The translations under genes were made by a program, and so were the position numbers. The notes beneath the pieces are model-generated. The model had not been told where the DNA came from. It saw only the letters and a program-made list of their open reading frames with translations, and made no database searches. 64,000 bases of DNA. It comes from CAVRQM01 sp963838805 (GTDB lineage: Bacteria > Pseudomonadota > Alphaproteobacteria > Acetobacterales > Acetobacteraceae). Every line of letters starts with the position of its first letter. Position 1 is the stretch's first letter. Below, in pieces: positions 17,889 through 27,144 of the stretch. Where the stretch lies: NCBI GenBank assembly GCA_963838805.1, contig CAWISK010000005.1:62001-126000 (forward strand), read 5' to 3'.

Positions 17889-18887
17889 TCAATCGGTCAG
17901 CCGCGTGTACGCCGCGGCGAGCAGCAGGATGATCGCGCCGTACAGGATCTGCTTGATCGGCTCAGGGGCGTCCAGCAGGGTCAGCAGGGAGTCCAGCACG
18001 GTGAGGATGAGGGCGCCGACGATGCTGCCGGCGTAACCGCCCCGGCCGCCGAAGATGGAGGTGCCGCCGATGATGACCGCGGCGATGGCGGGCAGCAGGT
18101 AGACGTTGGCCAGGCTGAGATCGGCGGCATTGGTCGTGCCGACCAGGATCAGGCCCGCCACGGCGCTCAGCAGACCGCACGCGACATAGGCGGCCAGCAG
18201 CACGCGCCAGACCCGCACGCCGGCCAGCCGGCACGCCTCGCTATTGTCGCCCACGGCGTAGAGCAGCCGGCCGAAGCCCGACCCGCGCAAGCCGAGGATC
18301 AGCAGCGCTGCGATCGGCGCCCACACGAACAGGTCGATCGGCACGACGCCGAACACCTTGCCGCTGCCGAGTGCCTGGATGAACCAGGGAATGTGCGGCA
18401 GGTTGGCAATGACCTTCTGGCTATAGACAACCAGAATCCCCTCGGTCATCAGGCCGGTCCCGAGCGTCATCACCAGCGGCTGCACGCGAAAGATCGCAAC
18501 ACCGATGCCGTTCAGCAGCCCGACCGCAAGGCCCACGGCGAGCCCCAGGAACACGGCGCCGATTTCGTGCTGTGCGGCGTTGGCGGACAGCAGATAGGCC
18601 GAGCCGGTGGCGACGCTCGCGACCGACAGGTCGATGCCGCCGGTCAGCAGGAGCAGTGTCTCGCCGCCCGCCATCAGGCCCAGGGGTGCCGCGAACAGCA
18701 GCGTGTTGGCGATCCAGTCGGGGGTGACGGTGCCGGGACGGATCACCGAAATGCCGGCGACCAGGGCTGCCAGCAGCAGCAGCAGCACGACGATCGAATG
18801 GTCGCGCACGAAGGCCAGCAGAGCCGCCCGGCCGGCCGCGGGCGCCGGAGCCTTCACCGCGGACGCCAGCTTGTCTTGCGTCATCAT
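17889..18887 (-). CDS. Ribose-type ABC transporter permease (system 1, second permease)
   Basis: This 332-residue inner-membrane protein of the RbsC/XylH family has about eight to ten hydrophobic segments. The family motif GGETLLLLTGGIDLSVASVA lies near the third segment and AAVIIGGTSIFGGRGGYAGS near the C terminus. It would form half of the transmembrane channel with the permease encoded immediately upstream. The ATG chosen overlaps the TGA of that gene by four bases (ATGATGA); a second ATG follows directly. It is the last gene of the operon that starts with the regulator-associated dehydrogenases upstream. Substrate cannot be read from the permease. Confidence 0.93.
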   Translation of the reverse strand: MMTQDKLASAVKAPAPAAGRAALLAFVRDHSIVVLLLLLAALVAGISVIRPGTVTPDWIANTLLFAAPLGLMAGGETLLLLTGGIDLSVASVATGSAYLLSANAAQHEIGAVFLGLAVGLAVGLLNGIGVAIFRVQPLVMTLGTGLMTEGILVVYSQKVIANLPHIPWFIQALGSGKVFGVVPIDLFVWAPIAALLILGLRGSGFGRLLYAVGDNSEACRLAGVRVWRVLLAAYVACGLLSAVAGLILVGTTNAADLSLANVYLLPAIAAVIIGGTSIFGGRGGYAGSIVGALILTVLDSLLTLLDAPEPIKQILYGAIILLLAAAYTRLTD

Positions 18888-19891
18888 GGCGCGCGCTTGA
18901 GCAGGGTGGCGAGGCCGCCGCCCATCACGACGAGCACGATCAGCGTGCCCTGGATCACCTGACCGTAATTCGGGTCGATGTTGAGGAAGATCAGGTCGGT
19001 GGGAATGAGGGTGAGGATGAAGGCCGCGAGCACAGGCCCCACCATCCCGCCGCGGCCGCCCAGCAGGCTGACGCCGCCGATGACCACGGCCGCCAGACCG
19101 CTCAGCGTGTAGTAGGTGCCGGCCAGTGCCGAGCCGATGCCAGTTGTCATCGTCAGCGCCAACCCGCCCACCGCGCTGAACAGGCCGGCCAGCACGTAGG
19201 CGAGGAACCGCGTGCGATCGACGTTGACGCCGCTGCGAAACGCCGCGGTGCGGTCGCTGCCGATGGCATACAGCGTGAGGCCCAGCCGGCTCGAGCGCAC
19301 CGGCAGCCAGATCACCGCCACCAGGATTGCGAGCAGGACCAGGGCGTTCGGCAGCCATGCCGTGATCAGCGTTCCGGTCGCCAGATTGAGAAACCCATCC
19401 GGCGCGCCGCCGCCCGGCTGCTCGCGGATCAGCAGCGCGACACCGCCCCAGATGAAGCCGCCGGCCAAGGTCACCACCACGTCCGGCACGCGCGAGGCCA
19501 CCAGCACGAGACCGTTCACGGCGCCGACCAGCAGCCCGCCCAGCAGGATCAGCACCGCGAGCAGCAGCAACTCCTCGAAGCTCGCATTCTGCATGGCATT
19601 GGCGGACACCACGTTCGCCACCGCCATCAGCGAGCCCACCGACAGATCGATGCCGCCCGACAGCACCACCACGGTCTGCGCCGCCGCCGCCAGAGCCAGC
19701 GGCAGCGCCCCGAGTGCGAGGGACTGCACGTCGAACGCCCCGAAATCGGGATGGATTGCCCAGGTCAGCGCCAGGAACGCCGCGACCAGCAGCGGCATTG
19801 CGAGCAGCGTCACGTTGCGTCGCAGGAAGCGGCGCAGCCCGCCTGCCCGGACCGCACCCGTCGCCGCTTCCCAGTCAGCGACACCGCTCAT
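18884..19891 (-). CDS. Ribose-type ABC transporter permease (system 1, first permease)
   Basis: A 335-residue RbsC-family permease with VVVLSGGIDLSVGSLMAVAN and VVIGGVSLLGGRGGMVGPVL as family signatures. It is clearly diverged from its partner at 17889, so the pair forms a heterodimer rather than being a recent duplication. The start overlaps the upstream ATPase stop (ATGA), as its own stop overlaps the next gene. These linked overlaps suggest translational coupling across ATPase, permease and permease. The cytoplasmic N terminus is basic (RAGGLRRFLRRN). Confidence 0.93.
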   Translation of the reverse strand: MSGVADWEAATGAVRAGGLRRFLRRNVTLLAMPLLVAAFLALTWAIHPDFGAFDVQSLALGALPLALAAAAQTVVVLSGGIDLSVGSLMAVANVVSANAMQNASFEELLLLAVLILLGGLLVGAVNGLVLVASRVPDVVVTLAGGFIWGGVALLIREQPGGGAPDGFLNLATGTLITAWLPNALVLLAILVAVIWLPVRSSRLGLTLYAIGSDRTAAFRSGVNVDRTRFLAYVLAGLFSAVGGLALTMTTGIGSALAGTYYTLSGLAAVVIGGVSLLGGRGGMVGPVLAAFILTLIPTDLIFLNIDPNYGQVIQGTLIVLVVMGGGLATLLKRAP

Positions 19892-21390
19892 GCGGCCATC
19901 TCGGCTTGGGCCGCAAGGCCGTGCGCGCTGCGCAAAAGGGTGGGCTCGTCGGCTTCGCTCGCCGGCATCTCACGGACCACGCGACCGCCGAACAGCACGA
20001 TCACGCGGTCGCAGGCGAGCGCGATCTCCGGCAGTTCCGAGGTGAACAGCAGGACGGCCGCACCCGATGCAGCGACCTCGCGCACCAGCGCGTAGATCTG
20101 CCGCTTGGTGCCGATGTCGATGCCGCGCGTCGGGTCGAAGCACAGCAGCGTCCTGAAGCCGCAGGCGAGCCAGCGGGCGATCACCACCTTCTGCTGGTTG
20201 CCGCCGCTCAGACGCCGCACTTCGGACGCGGCGCGCGTGTCGATCTGCAAGCGCTGCACGGCATCGTTGACGCGCACGGCCTCGGCGCGCATCGGCAGCT
20301 TGCCCCAGGAGCGCAGGCCCGCGACAAGCGGCAGGGCGATGTTCTCGCGCACCGAACGTTGCGGCAGCAGGGCGTGCAGCCGGTCGGCCGGCACCAGGAC
20401 CAGACCGGCACGAATGGCGTCGGCGGGATGGCGGAACCGCCGCCGCTCGCCCCGTGTCAGGATGGCCCCGGCCTTGGGCCGGCGCAGACCGGCGAGGCAG
20501 TCGAACAATTCTTCCTGCCCCTGTCCTTCCAGCGCCGCCACGCCGAGCACCTCGCCCGGCCGCAGGCTGAACGAGACGTCGTGCAGCAATTCGCCGCAAC
20601 CCAGCCCTTGCACCTCCAGCGCCAGCGGCTCGGCGGGGGTCGCATCGCGAGTGATGCTCGCCCTGGGCCGCGCCGCCGGGGATTCGGGAGGCGGCGCGCC
20701 GAGCATCAGCGAGACGATGCGCTCCTCGCCACCGGCGGCGGGGTCCACCACGCCCACGGTGATGCCGTCGCGCAGGACGGTCGCGCGGTCGCAGATCGCC
20801 GCGATCTCCGCCAGCCGGTGCGATATGAAGATAACCGAACGCCCGCGCTCGCGCCAAGCGCGTGCCACGTCGAAGACATGCCGCGCCAGATCCGCCGGAA
20901 GTGCGGCCGTGATCTCGTCGAGCAGCAGGATCTCCGGCTCCGCCGCAAGGGCGCGGGCAAGGTCGATCAGCCGCAAGGTGGGCAGCGGCAGATCGCGGAC
21001 ATAGGTGGCGAGATCCAGCCCGGCGAACCCAAACTGCTTCATCCAGCCGAGCACGCTGCGGATCGGCGCGCCTGCCAGACGCAGATTCTGGCTGATGGTG
21101 AGATCGGGGACGAGTGCCGGATCCTGATAGACCGAAACGAGGCCCGCAGCGCGGGCCTCGGCCGGGGAGCGGAACAGGAACGGCTTGCCACGAATGGCGA
21201 TCACGCCGCCATCGGGGCGGAGCACGCCCGTGAGCATTTTCACGAGCGTGCTCTTGCCGGCTCCGTTGGCGCCCATCAGCGCATGGACCTCGCCGGCGCG
21301 GACTTGCAGCGCCGCGGCCCGCAAGGCAACGACCGACCCGAACCGCCTGGCAATGTCGCGTGCCTCCAGCAGCAGGGCCGGTTCGCTCAT
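19888..21390 (-). CDS. Ribose-type ABC transporter ATP-binding protein (system 1)
   Basis: A 500-residue RbsA/XylG-type ATPase with two fused nucleotide-binding domains. The first has Walker A GANGAGKST at residues 40-48 and LLLDEITAALPADL as Walker B. The second half carries LRPGEVLGVAALEGQGQEEL in place of a normal Walker A, then LSGGNQQKVVIARWLA and a degenerate Walker B (CFDPTRGIDIGTK), as usual for the family. In the first domain the ABC signature is weak (PLPTLRLIDLARALA rather than LSVGQ), and Walker B has DEITAAL where DEPT is usual. This is unusual and could affect cycling. The solute-binding protein lies 35 bases upstream. Confidence 0.93.
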   Translation of the reverse strand: MSEPALLLEARDIARRFGSVVALRAAALQVRAGEVHALMGANGAGKSTLVKMLTGVLRPDGGVIAIRGKPFLFRSPAEARAAGLVSVYQDPALVPDLTISQNLRLAGAPIRSVLGWMKQFGFAGLDLATYVRDLPLPTLRLIDLARALAAEPEILLLDEITAALPADLARHVFDVARAWRERGRSVIFISHRLAEIAAICDRATVLRDGITVGVVDPAAGGEERIVSLMLGAPPPESPAARPRASITRDATPAEPLALEVQGLGCGELLHDVSFSLRPGEVLGVAALEGQGQEELFDCLAGLRRPKAGAILTRGERRRFRHPADAIRAGLVLVPADRLHALLPQRSVRENIALPLVAGLRSWGKLPMRAEAVRVNDAVQRLQIDTRAASEVRRLSGGNQQKVVIARWLACGFRTLLCFDPTRGIDIGTKRQIYALVREVAASGAAVLLFTSELPEIALACDRVIVLFGGRVVREMPASEADEPTLLRSAHGLAAQAEMAA

Positions 21391-21425
21391 GGCGTACAGT
21401 CCAGGTGATGGGGGGTGCGCACCGA

Positions 21426-22463
21426 TTACGGCCCCTGGCAGGCCAGGACGTCGGCCGGGGTATAGGTCGTGTACGGCTTCACTTCCGTCGCCACGGAGTA
21501 GTACGGATCGAGCTTGGAGTTGTACACGCTCTTCAGGTGCTCGATATCGGCCTCGGTGGTGTTCGGCCACACCTCGGGCGTCAGCTTGATGAGGTGCGGG
21601 TGGGGCTTGTGTTGCAGCACGTCAAGCGCCACCGCGAGCCCCGCGCCGCCGATCGAGGCGGGGTTGGTGACCGCAGCACCGGTCAGGCCATCCGATTTCA
21701 GGTTGATGAGCTGGCCGATGAAGGCGTTGTTATCCGCGCCCACGACAGGCACGAACTTCGTGTGCGTGGTCTGGTATGCTTCGGGCACGACCGCGTCGAT
21801 GCCGGAGGTCCAGACGCCGTCGATCTTCTTGCCCGAGGCGAGCAGGTCGCGGATCTGCTTGGCGGTCGTGTTCAGCGCCCAGCCGGTGAAGGTCGTGGCC
21901 ACCACCTTGATCTTCGGGAATTTCTTCAGCGCGGCCTCGAAGCCCTTGTGACGGTCGGAATCGGCCGGCACGCCGTCGATGCCGCGCATCTCGACCACGT
22001 CGCCCTGGCCGTGCAGCTGCTCGAATAGCCAGGTGGCGCCCAGATTGCCGTACGCCACCTGGTCGTTGGAGACGACATAAGCCTGAGGCGCCGAGACGGC
22101 CTGATCGACCGCGACCACGACGATGCCCTTGGCCGCGGCCTGCTTGATGACCGAATTCAGCGCGTCGCGGCTGGATGGATTGACGATGATCGCGTTGACG
22201 CCGGCCGAGATCAGGTTGCGCAGATCGGCGATCTGCTCCGGCGGGCCGCCGTTGCGGTTCGCCAGGATCACCTTCGAGACGATTCCCGACGCCTTGGCCT
22301 GGGCCTTGATCGAGCAGATCATCTCCTCGCGCCAGCCATTGCCGATCAGCGTGTTGGATACGCCCACCACGAATTTCTTGGCTTGCTGCGCCGAGGCCCC
22401 GTGCGTCATGCCCAGCAGGGCTGAAACCACGAGGGCGCTGGCATACCTGCCAACATGTCGCAT
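21426..22463 (-). CDS. Ribose-type ABC transporter substrate-binding protein (system 1)
   Basis: A 345-residue periplasmic protein of the peripla_BP_4 (ribose/galactose/AI-2-like) family. The signal peptide MRHVGRYASALVVSALLGMT ends at SAQQAKK. The mature part opens FVVGVSNTLIGNGWREEMIC, a pattern shared with sugar-binding lipoprotein families. It also has IIVNPSSRDALNSVIKQAA, VVVAVDQAV, GIDGVPADSDRHKGFEAAL and VVGADNNAFIGQL. A GGGAGA site lies seven bases before the ATG. It precedes the system 1 ATPase and permeases and follows the Gfo/Idh gene, so the imported ligand is likely a substrate of those dehydrogenases. Confidence 0.93.
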   Translation of the reverse strand: MRHVGRYASALVVSALLGMTHGASAQQAKKFVVGVSNTLIGNGWREEMICSIKAQAKASGIVSKVILANRNGGPPEQIADLRNLISAGVNAIIVNPSSRDALNSVIKQAAAKGIVVVAVDQAVSAPQAYVVSNDQVAYGNLGATWLFEQLHGQGDVVEMRGIDGVPADSDRHKGFEAALKKFPKIKVVATTFTGWALNTTAKQIRDLLASGKKIDGVWTSGIDAVVPEAYQTTHTKFVPVVGADNNAFIGQLINLKSDGLTGAAVTNPASIGGAGLAVALDVLQHKPHPHLIKLTPEVWPNTTEADIEHLKSVYNSKLDPYYSVATEVKPYTTYTPADVLACQGP

Positions 22464-22524
22464 CACGTTCTCCCTTGTTGATGGCCGGTGGCTTGTCCGC
22501 CCGGCTGTGCGGAATACTGTGTCA

Positions 22525-23700
22525 TCACTCCACGTCGGTCCACACGCCGCCCGCAGCCGACGACCGCACGGCGGCATCGACGAAGCGCATGGCCGCCATC
22601 CCTTCGGCGATTCCCGGCACAGTGGCGGCGAGCGGGTTCGCCGCGCGGCCCTCGCGGCGGGCCAGGATCAGCTCGGCGGCGTCCGCGTAGAGGGTCGCGA
22701 ACGCATCCAGATAGCCGTCGGGGTGACCCGCGGGCGTTCGCGTCGCGTGGCGCGCCGCGGCACCGCTCTCCGGGCCGCCCTTCGTCATGCGTCGCGGCGC
22801 GCGATCCAGCTCGCTCACGATCAGCTCGTTGGGCCGCTCCTGGCGCCATGTGATACCGGCCTTGGTGCCAAAGACGCGCAGGCTCAGCGCGTTCTCGCAT
22901 CCCGTCGCTACCTGGCTCGCCCACAGCACGCCGCGCGCACCCTGGTCGTAGCGCAGCAGCACCGAGGCGTTGTCGTCGAGCGCCCGGCCGGCCACGAAGC
23001 GCGACAGATCCGCACACACGCGGGCCGGCCGGATGCCCGTGACATAGGCCGCAAGATCATAGGCGTGCGTGCCGATATCGCTGATGCATCCGCCGATGCC
23101 CGAGCGCGCCGGATCGAGCCGCCAGACGGCCTGCTTGTGCCCCTCCCGCTCGATGGGCTCGCCGAGCCAGCCCTGCGCGTATTCCGCCTGCACCAGCCGG
23201 ATGTCGCCCAGTGCTCCGGCCCGCACCATCTCGCGTGCCTGGCGCACCATCGCGTGGCCGGTGTTGTTGTAGGTGAGCGCGAAGACGACGCTTGCGCGCG
23301 CCACCTCCGCCGCCAGCGCCTCGGCCTCGGCGAGCGTCGCGGAGAGCGGCTTGTCGCAGATGACATCGATGCCGCGCGCGAGGAAAGCGCGGGAGGCCGG
23401 CACGTGGAGATGGTTCGGTGTCACGATCGCCACCACGTCGACGCCGTCCGGCCGTGCCGCCTCGGCCTGCGCCATCACCTCGAACGATGCATAGGAGCGA
23501 TCCGGCGGCAGGCCCAGATCGGCGGCCGAGGCGGCAGATCTCGCGGGGTCCGATGACAACGCGCCCGCCACCAGCTCATAGCCGTCGTCGAAGCGTGAGG
23601 CGATGCGGTGGACCGCGCCGATGAACGCCTCGCGCCCGCCGCCCACCATGCCGAGGCGCAGCCGGCGGCCGCCGCCCCGCTCGACGGAACCTGCGACCAT
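22525..23700 (-). CDS. Gfo/Idh/MocA-family sugar dehydrogenase
   Basis: This 391-residue cytoplasmic NAD(P)-dependent dehydrogenase has the N-terminal Rossmann fold LRLGMVGGGREAFIGAVHR near residue 17. VVAIVTPNHLHVPASRAFLA follows, then DVICDKPLSATLAEAE, where the family EKP appears as DKP. GGCISDIGTHAYDL contains the conserved catalytic Asp/His pair. Members oxidise or reduce sugars and inositols at a ring carbon. The start shares one base with the stop of the isomerase gene (TGATG). The pairing with a TIM-barrel isomerase and a ribose-type importer is a common catabolic cassette, and the D-apiose dehydrogenase group also belongs to this family. Substrate is not established. Confidence 0.92.
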   Translation of the reverse strand: MVAGSVERGGGRRLRLGMVGGGREAFIGAVHRIASRFDDGYELVAGALSSDPARSAASAADLGLPPDRSYASFEVMAQAEAARPDGVDVVAIVTPNHLHVPASRAFLARGIDVICDKPLSATLAEAEALAAEVARASVVFALTYNNTGHAMVRQAREMVRAGALGDIRLVQAEYAQGWLGEPIEREGHKQAVWRLDPARSGIGGCISDIGTHAYDLAAYVTGIRPARVCADLSRFVAGRALDDNASVLLRYDQGARGVLWASQVATGCENALSLRVFGTKAGITWRQERPNELIVSELDRAPRRMTKGGPESGAAARHATRTPAGHPDGYLDAFATLYADAAELILARREGRAANPLAATVPGIAEGMAAMRFVDAAVRSSAAGGVWTDVE

Positions 23701-24756
23701 CAGGCCAGTCCGAGCATCTTGCGCGTTGTCGCGCGATCGGCGCCGGTGCCGGCAAAGTCGTCGAACACCTTGTCCGTGAGCTTGAATGATGTGATCCGCG
23801 ATGAACGGCGCGCCGCGACGTGCCGCCTCTGCCGGGGCCATCAGGCAATCCTCCCATTCATAGACCGCCCAGCCGGCGAAATCGTATTCCGCGAGCTTCG
23901 AGAAGATCGCCTTGAAGTTCACCTGCCCGTCACCCAGCGAGCGGTCGCGGGCGGCGCGCTTCAGCCAGGGCTGATAGCCGCTGAACATGCCCTGCAACCC
24001 GGTCGGGTTGAACTCGGCATCCTTGACATGGAACATCTTGATGCGGTCGTGGAAGATGTCGATGAACGCGAGATAGTCCAGCCCCTGCTTGATGAAATGG
24101 CTGGCATCGTAGTTGATGCAGCAGCGTGGATGGTGGGCCACGCGATCGAGGAACATCTCGAACGTGGCGCCGTCGAACAGATCCTCGCACGGATGCAGCT
24201 CGAAACACAAATCGATGCCGTTCTCGTCGAACCGGTCCAGGATGGGACGCCACAGCCGCGCCAGCTCGGCGAACGCCTCGTCCACCAGATCGTGCGGACG
24301 TTGCGGCCAAGGATAGACGAAGGGCCACGCCAGCGCACCGGAGAAGGTCACGTGCGCGTTGTGACCGAAGCGGCGCGAGGCGACCGCACCCTTCATCAGC
24401 TGGTCGATCGCCCATGCCTGCTGCTCGCGCGGCTTGCCGCGCAGATGCTCCGGCGCGAAGCCGTCGAACTGTGCCGCATAGGTGGGGTGAACGGCGATCA
24501 GTTGGCCCTGGATATGCGTGGACAGCTCGGTGACCTCGATCCCGCGCTCGGCCAGCATCCCGCGCATGTCATCGCAATAGGTCTGGCTCTCGGCAGCAGT
24601 GTCGAGGTCGAAGAATTGCCGGGTCAGCGTCGGGATCTGCACGCCCTTGTAGCCGAAATCCGCCGCCCAGCGCGCAATGTCCGGCAGATTGTCGAACGGG
24701 GGCTGATCGCCCACGAACTGGGCGAGGAACAGAGCGGGGCCTTTGATCGTCTTCAT
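23700..24756 (-). CDS. Sugar phosphate isomerase/epimerase family TIM barrel (frameshift near C terminus)
   Basis: The protein belongs to the xylose isomerase-like AP-endonuclease 2 superfamily. Metal ligands are visible in DLCFELHPCEDLFDG (Glu), CINYDASHF (Asp/His), MFHVKDAEF (His/Asp) and AVYEWEDCL (Glu). TELSTHIQGQL is typical of the inosose dehydratase/IolE-like branch. An extra base at about 23781 shifts the last 30 codons; without it the C terminus reads IIQLTDKVFDDFAGTG and ends at TGA overlapping the next ATG. Corrected length is about 351. GGGAGAG precedes the start. Substrate is probably the keto sugar made by the adjoining Gfo/Idh enzyme. Confidence 0.9.
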
Positions 24757-24779
24757 CTGCGTCTCTCCCGACACAAGCA

Positions 24780-26270
24780 CTATGCCGTGATTGCGTCATT
24801 GTTGCATAGATGCGCCGCACGTTCCGCACCGTGCGCGCGCAGCGAAGCGAGCGCGCTGACAATCGCCCGCTCGGCGACACCGCCGCGCAGGTCCGTGCCG
24901 AATACCTCCTCCACCGACAGCAGGGCACCAACCAGGGATGCCGCCTCGGCCCCGGCCTGATCGGCCAGGCCTCGCAGCCTGGACGCCAGCGGGTCGGACA
25001 CGTCGATGCCGCGTCCGCGCAGGTCGCGGCCGGAGACGAACTGCATCCAGCCGGCGACCGCCAACGCCAGCAAGGGCGCCGTGCGACCACGCGCAAGATG
25101 CCAGCGCAGCGGATCGAGCAGCCGTTGCGCGATCTTCTGCGAGCCGTCGGTGGCGATCTGCCAGGTGCGATGCCGGATCGCCGCGTTGCGCAGACGCCGC
25201 AGCACGCTCGCCTGATAGGCAGGCACGTCAACGCCCGGCGGCATCGCCAGCGTGGGCGCCGTTTCCTGCCGCATCAGCCGTGCCGCGTAGTCGGACAGCG
25301 CGGGCGAGGCCATCGCGTCGCTGGTATGGGAGCAATCCGCGAGATAGCCGAGATACGCCAACGCGGACTGGCACCCGTTCAGCAGGCGCATCTTCATCGC
25401 CTCGAACGGCCGCGTATCGGGCACGATCTCCGCTCCCGCAGCCTCCCAGGGCGGCCGGTCGCCGGCGAAACGGTCCTGGATGACCCATTGCCGGAACGAC
25501 TCGCCCACGACAAGGCCGCGATCGTCCACGCCCAGCGATTCGGCAACGGCTGCGTAGTCCGCGTCGGCGGTCGCCGGGACGATGCGATCCACCATCGTAT
25601 CGGGGAACGCCGTGCAGCCCTCGATCCACTCGGCCAGCGCCGGATCGCACATCCGCGCGAAGTCCAGCACGGCGCCGCGCAGCACCGCCCCGTTGCCAGG
25701 AACGTTGTCGCAACTGACCAGCGTGAGCGGGGGCGCCCCCGCCGCGCGGCGCGCGGCAAGCGCCGCCGCCAGCACGCCAGGCGTCGAGCGCGGTGCCGCC
25801 GCCGGATTGCAATCATGCACGATATCGGGGTGATCCGCCTGCAACGCGCCGGTGGACGGGACGTGGCAATAGCCCTTCTCGGTGATCGTGAGCGTCACCA
25901 CGCGGATCGCCGGATCGGCCAGGCGCCGGACCGCGGCGGCACCGTCGCCGTCGGCCGAGACCGCCTCGCGGATGGCGCCGATCACCCGCTGCTCCTCGTG
26001 GTCGCCGTCGCGCGTGACGCGCAGGTACAGCCCGTCCTGCGGCGTCAATGCCGCGCCAATGTCGGGCGCGCGCAGGTTGATCCCGACCAGCCCCCAGCCA
26101 AGATGCCCCTGGGCCAGCAGATCGTCGGCGAACTCCGCCTGATGCGCGCGATGGAACGCACCGCAGCCGAGATGCGCCCAGCCGACGCGCACGGCCTGCG
26201 TATCGTACTCCGGCCGCCGCGTCTCTCGCGGCAGCGCGGCAAGCCGCGCCCCGCACAGACGCGCGCTCAT
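24780..26270 (-). CDS. Mannitol dehydrogenase / fructuronate reductase family oxidoreductase
   Basis: A 496-residue polyol-type long-chain dehydrogenase related to UxuB, MtlD and tagaturonate reductase. Motifs: GWAHLGCGAFHRAHQAEF for NAD binding near residue 29, VTLTITEKGYC, LVSCDNVPGNGAVL, FPDTMVDRIVPATAD and the catalytic Lys in MKMRLLNGCQSALAYLG. Members interconvert a keto sugar (acid) and its polyol or aldonate; D-mannonate/fructuronate is the likeliest but not proven pair. The ATG overlaps the SDR stop by four bases. It lies between the SDR and the isomerase gene in the same transcription direction. Confidence 0.9.
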   Translation of the reverse strand: MSARLCGARLAALPRETRRPEYDTQAVRVGWAHLGCGAFHRAHQAEFADDLLAQGHLGWGLVGINLRAPDIGAALTPQDGLYLRVTRDGDHEEQRVIGAIREAVSADGDGAAAVRRLADPAIRVVTLTITEKGYCHVPSTGALQADHPDIVHDCNPAAAPRSTPGVLAAALAARRAAGAPPLTLVSCDNVPGNGAVLRGAVLDFARMCDPALAEWIEGCTAFPDTMVDRIVPATADADYAAVAESLGVDDRGLVVGESFRQWVIQDRFAGDRPPWEAAGAEIVPDTRPFEAMKMRLLNGCQSALAYLGYLADCSHTSDAMASPALSDYAARLMRQETAPTLAMPPGVDVPAYQASVLRRLRNAAIRHRTWQIATDGSQKIAQRLLDPLRWHLARGRTAPLLALAVAGWMQFVSGRDLRGRGIDVSDPLASRLRGLADQAGAEAASLVGALLSVEEVFGTDLRGGVAERAIVSALASLRAHGAERAAHLCNNDAITA

Positions 26271-27064
26271 CTCGGGCCGACCCCCATCACCCACTGCTCG
26301 TAGTCGATCAGCGCTCCTGTCATCACCCCGGCATTGGCCGAGAGCAGGAACGCCGCCAGATCGGCGATCTCGTCCACGTGGATCAGCCGGCCGAAGGGAC
26401 GGGTACGGTTTGCCTCCTCCAGCCACCGCTTGCCGTGAGGCGAGGTCTTTTCCTGCACCACATGCTCGGCCGGCGTGTCGGCCCAGCCGAGATTGATGCC
26501 GTTCACCCGGATGCGGTCGCGCGCCAGCGTGTTGGCGGCATTGCGGGTGAGCGTCGCCATCGCCCCCTTGCTCGCCGAATACACCGCGAGTTCCGGCGTG
26601 CCGCAATGCGCGTTCATCGACAGGATGTTGACGATCGACCCGCCCTGCCCGGCCCTGCGCATCATCCCGGCCGCCGCCTGCATCAGCAGGAACGGTGCGC
26701 GCACATTGGCCGCGAACATGGCATCGATGAAGCCGGCATCAGCGTCGAGCAACCCGCCGCGCTCGGTGCTGGCGGCGGCATTGACAAGGCAATCCACGCG
26801 CCCGAACGCCGCCTCGCACGCGCCGATGATGGTTTGCGCAGCCGCTGCATCGCCCAGCTCGGCGGGCACGAACACGGCGCCCGCACCCCCAGCCTCCAGC
26901 GCCCTCGCGACGCTCTCGCCGCGCTCACGATTGCGTCCCGTGACGACCACGCCGGCAGCGCCCCAGGCGACGATGCGATGCGCGATCGCCTCGCCCACGC
27001 CCTGCGTCGAGCCGGTGACGACCGCCACCTTGCCGGCCAGATCACCCTGCAATCGACCCGCCAC
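26267..27064 (-). CDS. Short-chain dehydrogenase/reductase (SDR)
   Basis: The 265-residue classical SDR has the TGxxxGxG cofactor motif as VVTGSTQGVGEAIA, NAAAST, the catalytic Ser in VNILSMNAHCG, and the YSASKGA Tyr/Lys pair. VRVNGINLGWADTP-like IRVNGINLGWADTP follows. A GTG at 27064 was chosen because GGGAGGG lies about six bases upstream; a TTG two codons earlier would sit on that site. It is the first gene of the long catabolic operon, with a TGTGATCACA palindrome just upstream. A role in oxidising a sugar or sugar acid is inferred from neighbours. Confidence 0.9.
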   Translation of the reverse strand: MAGRLQGDLAGKVAVVTGSTQGVGEAIAHRIVAWGAAGVVVTGRNRERGESVARALEAGGAGAVFVPAELGDAAAAQTIIGACEAAFGRVDCLVNAAASTERGGLLDADAGFIDAMFAANVRAPFLLMQAAAGMMRRAGQGGSIVNILSMNAHCGTPELAVYSASKGAMATLTRNAANTLARDRIRVNGINLGWADTPAEHVVQEKTSPHGKRWLEEANRTRPFGRLIHVDEIADLAAFLLSANAGVMTGALIDYEQWVMGVGPR

Positions 27065-27089
27065 CTGCAACCCTCCCCGTTTCGTGATC

Positions 27090-27099
27090 TGTGATCACA
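27090..27099. promoter_or_regulatory. Candidate FadR/GntR-type operator TGTGATCACA
   Basis: TGTGATCACA is a perfect 10-bp palindrome 26 bases upstream of the SDR start. A partial copy (GTGATCTGTG) overlaps it on the left. Palindromes of this kind are typical FCD-type GntR targets, and such a regulator is coded just upstream at 27145-27876. Binding is inferred. Confidence 0.5.
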
Positions 27100-27144
27100 C
27101 ACATAGGCCCGCAATTCCGGTTTTGGCAAGTGCTCCGCACCGGC

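Noticed and set aside
22525..24780. A 751-residue isomerase-dehydrogenase fusion
   Set aside because: It depends on the extra base near 23781. With it removed the isomerase ends at TGA 23700-23702 and the dehydrogenase starts with an overlapping ATG.
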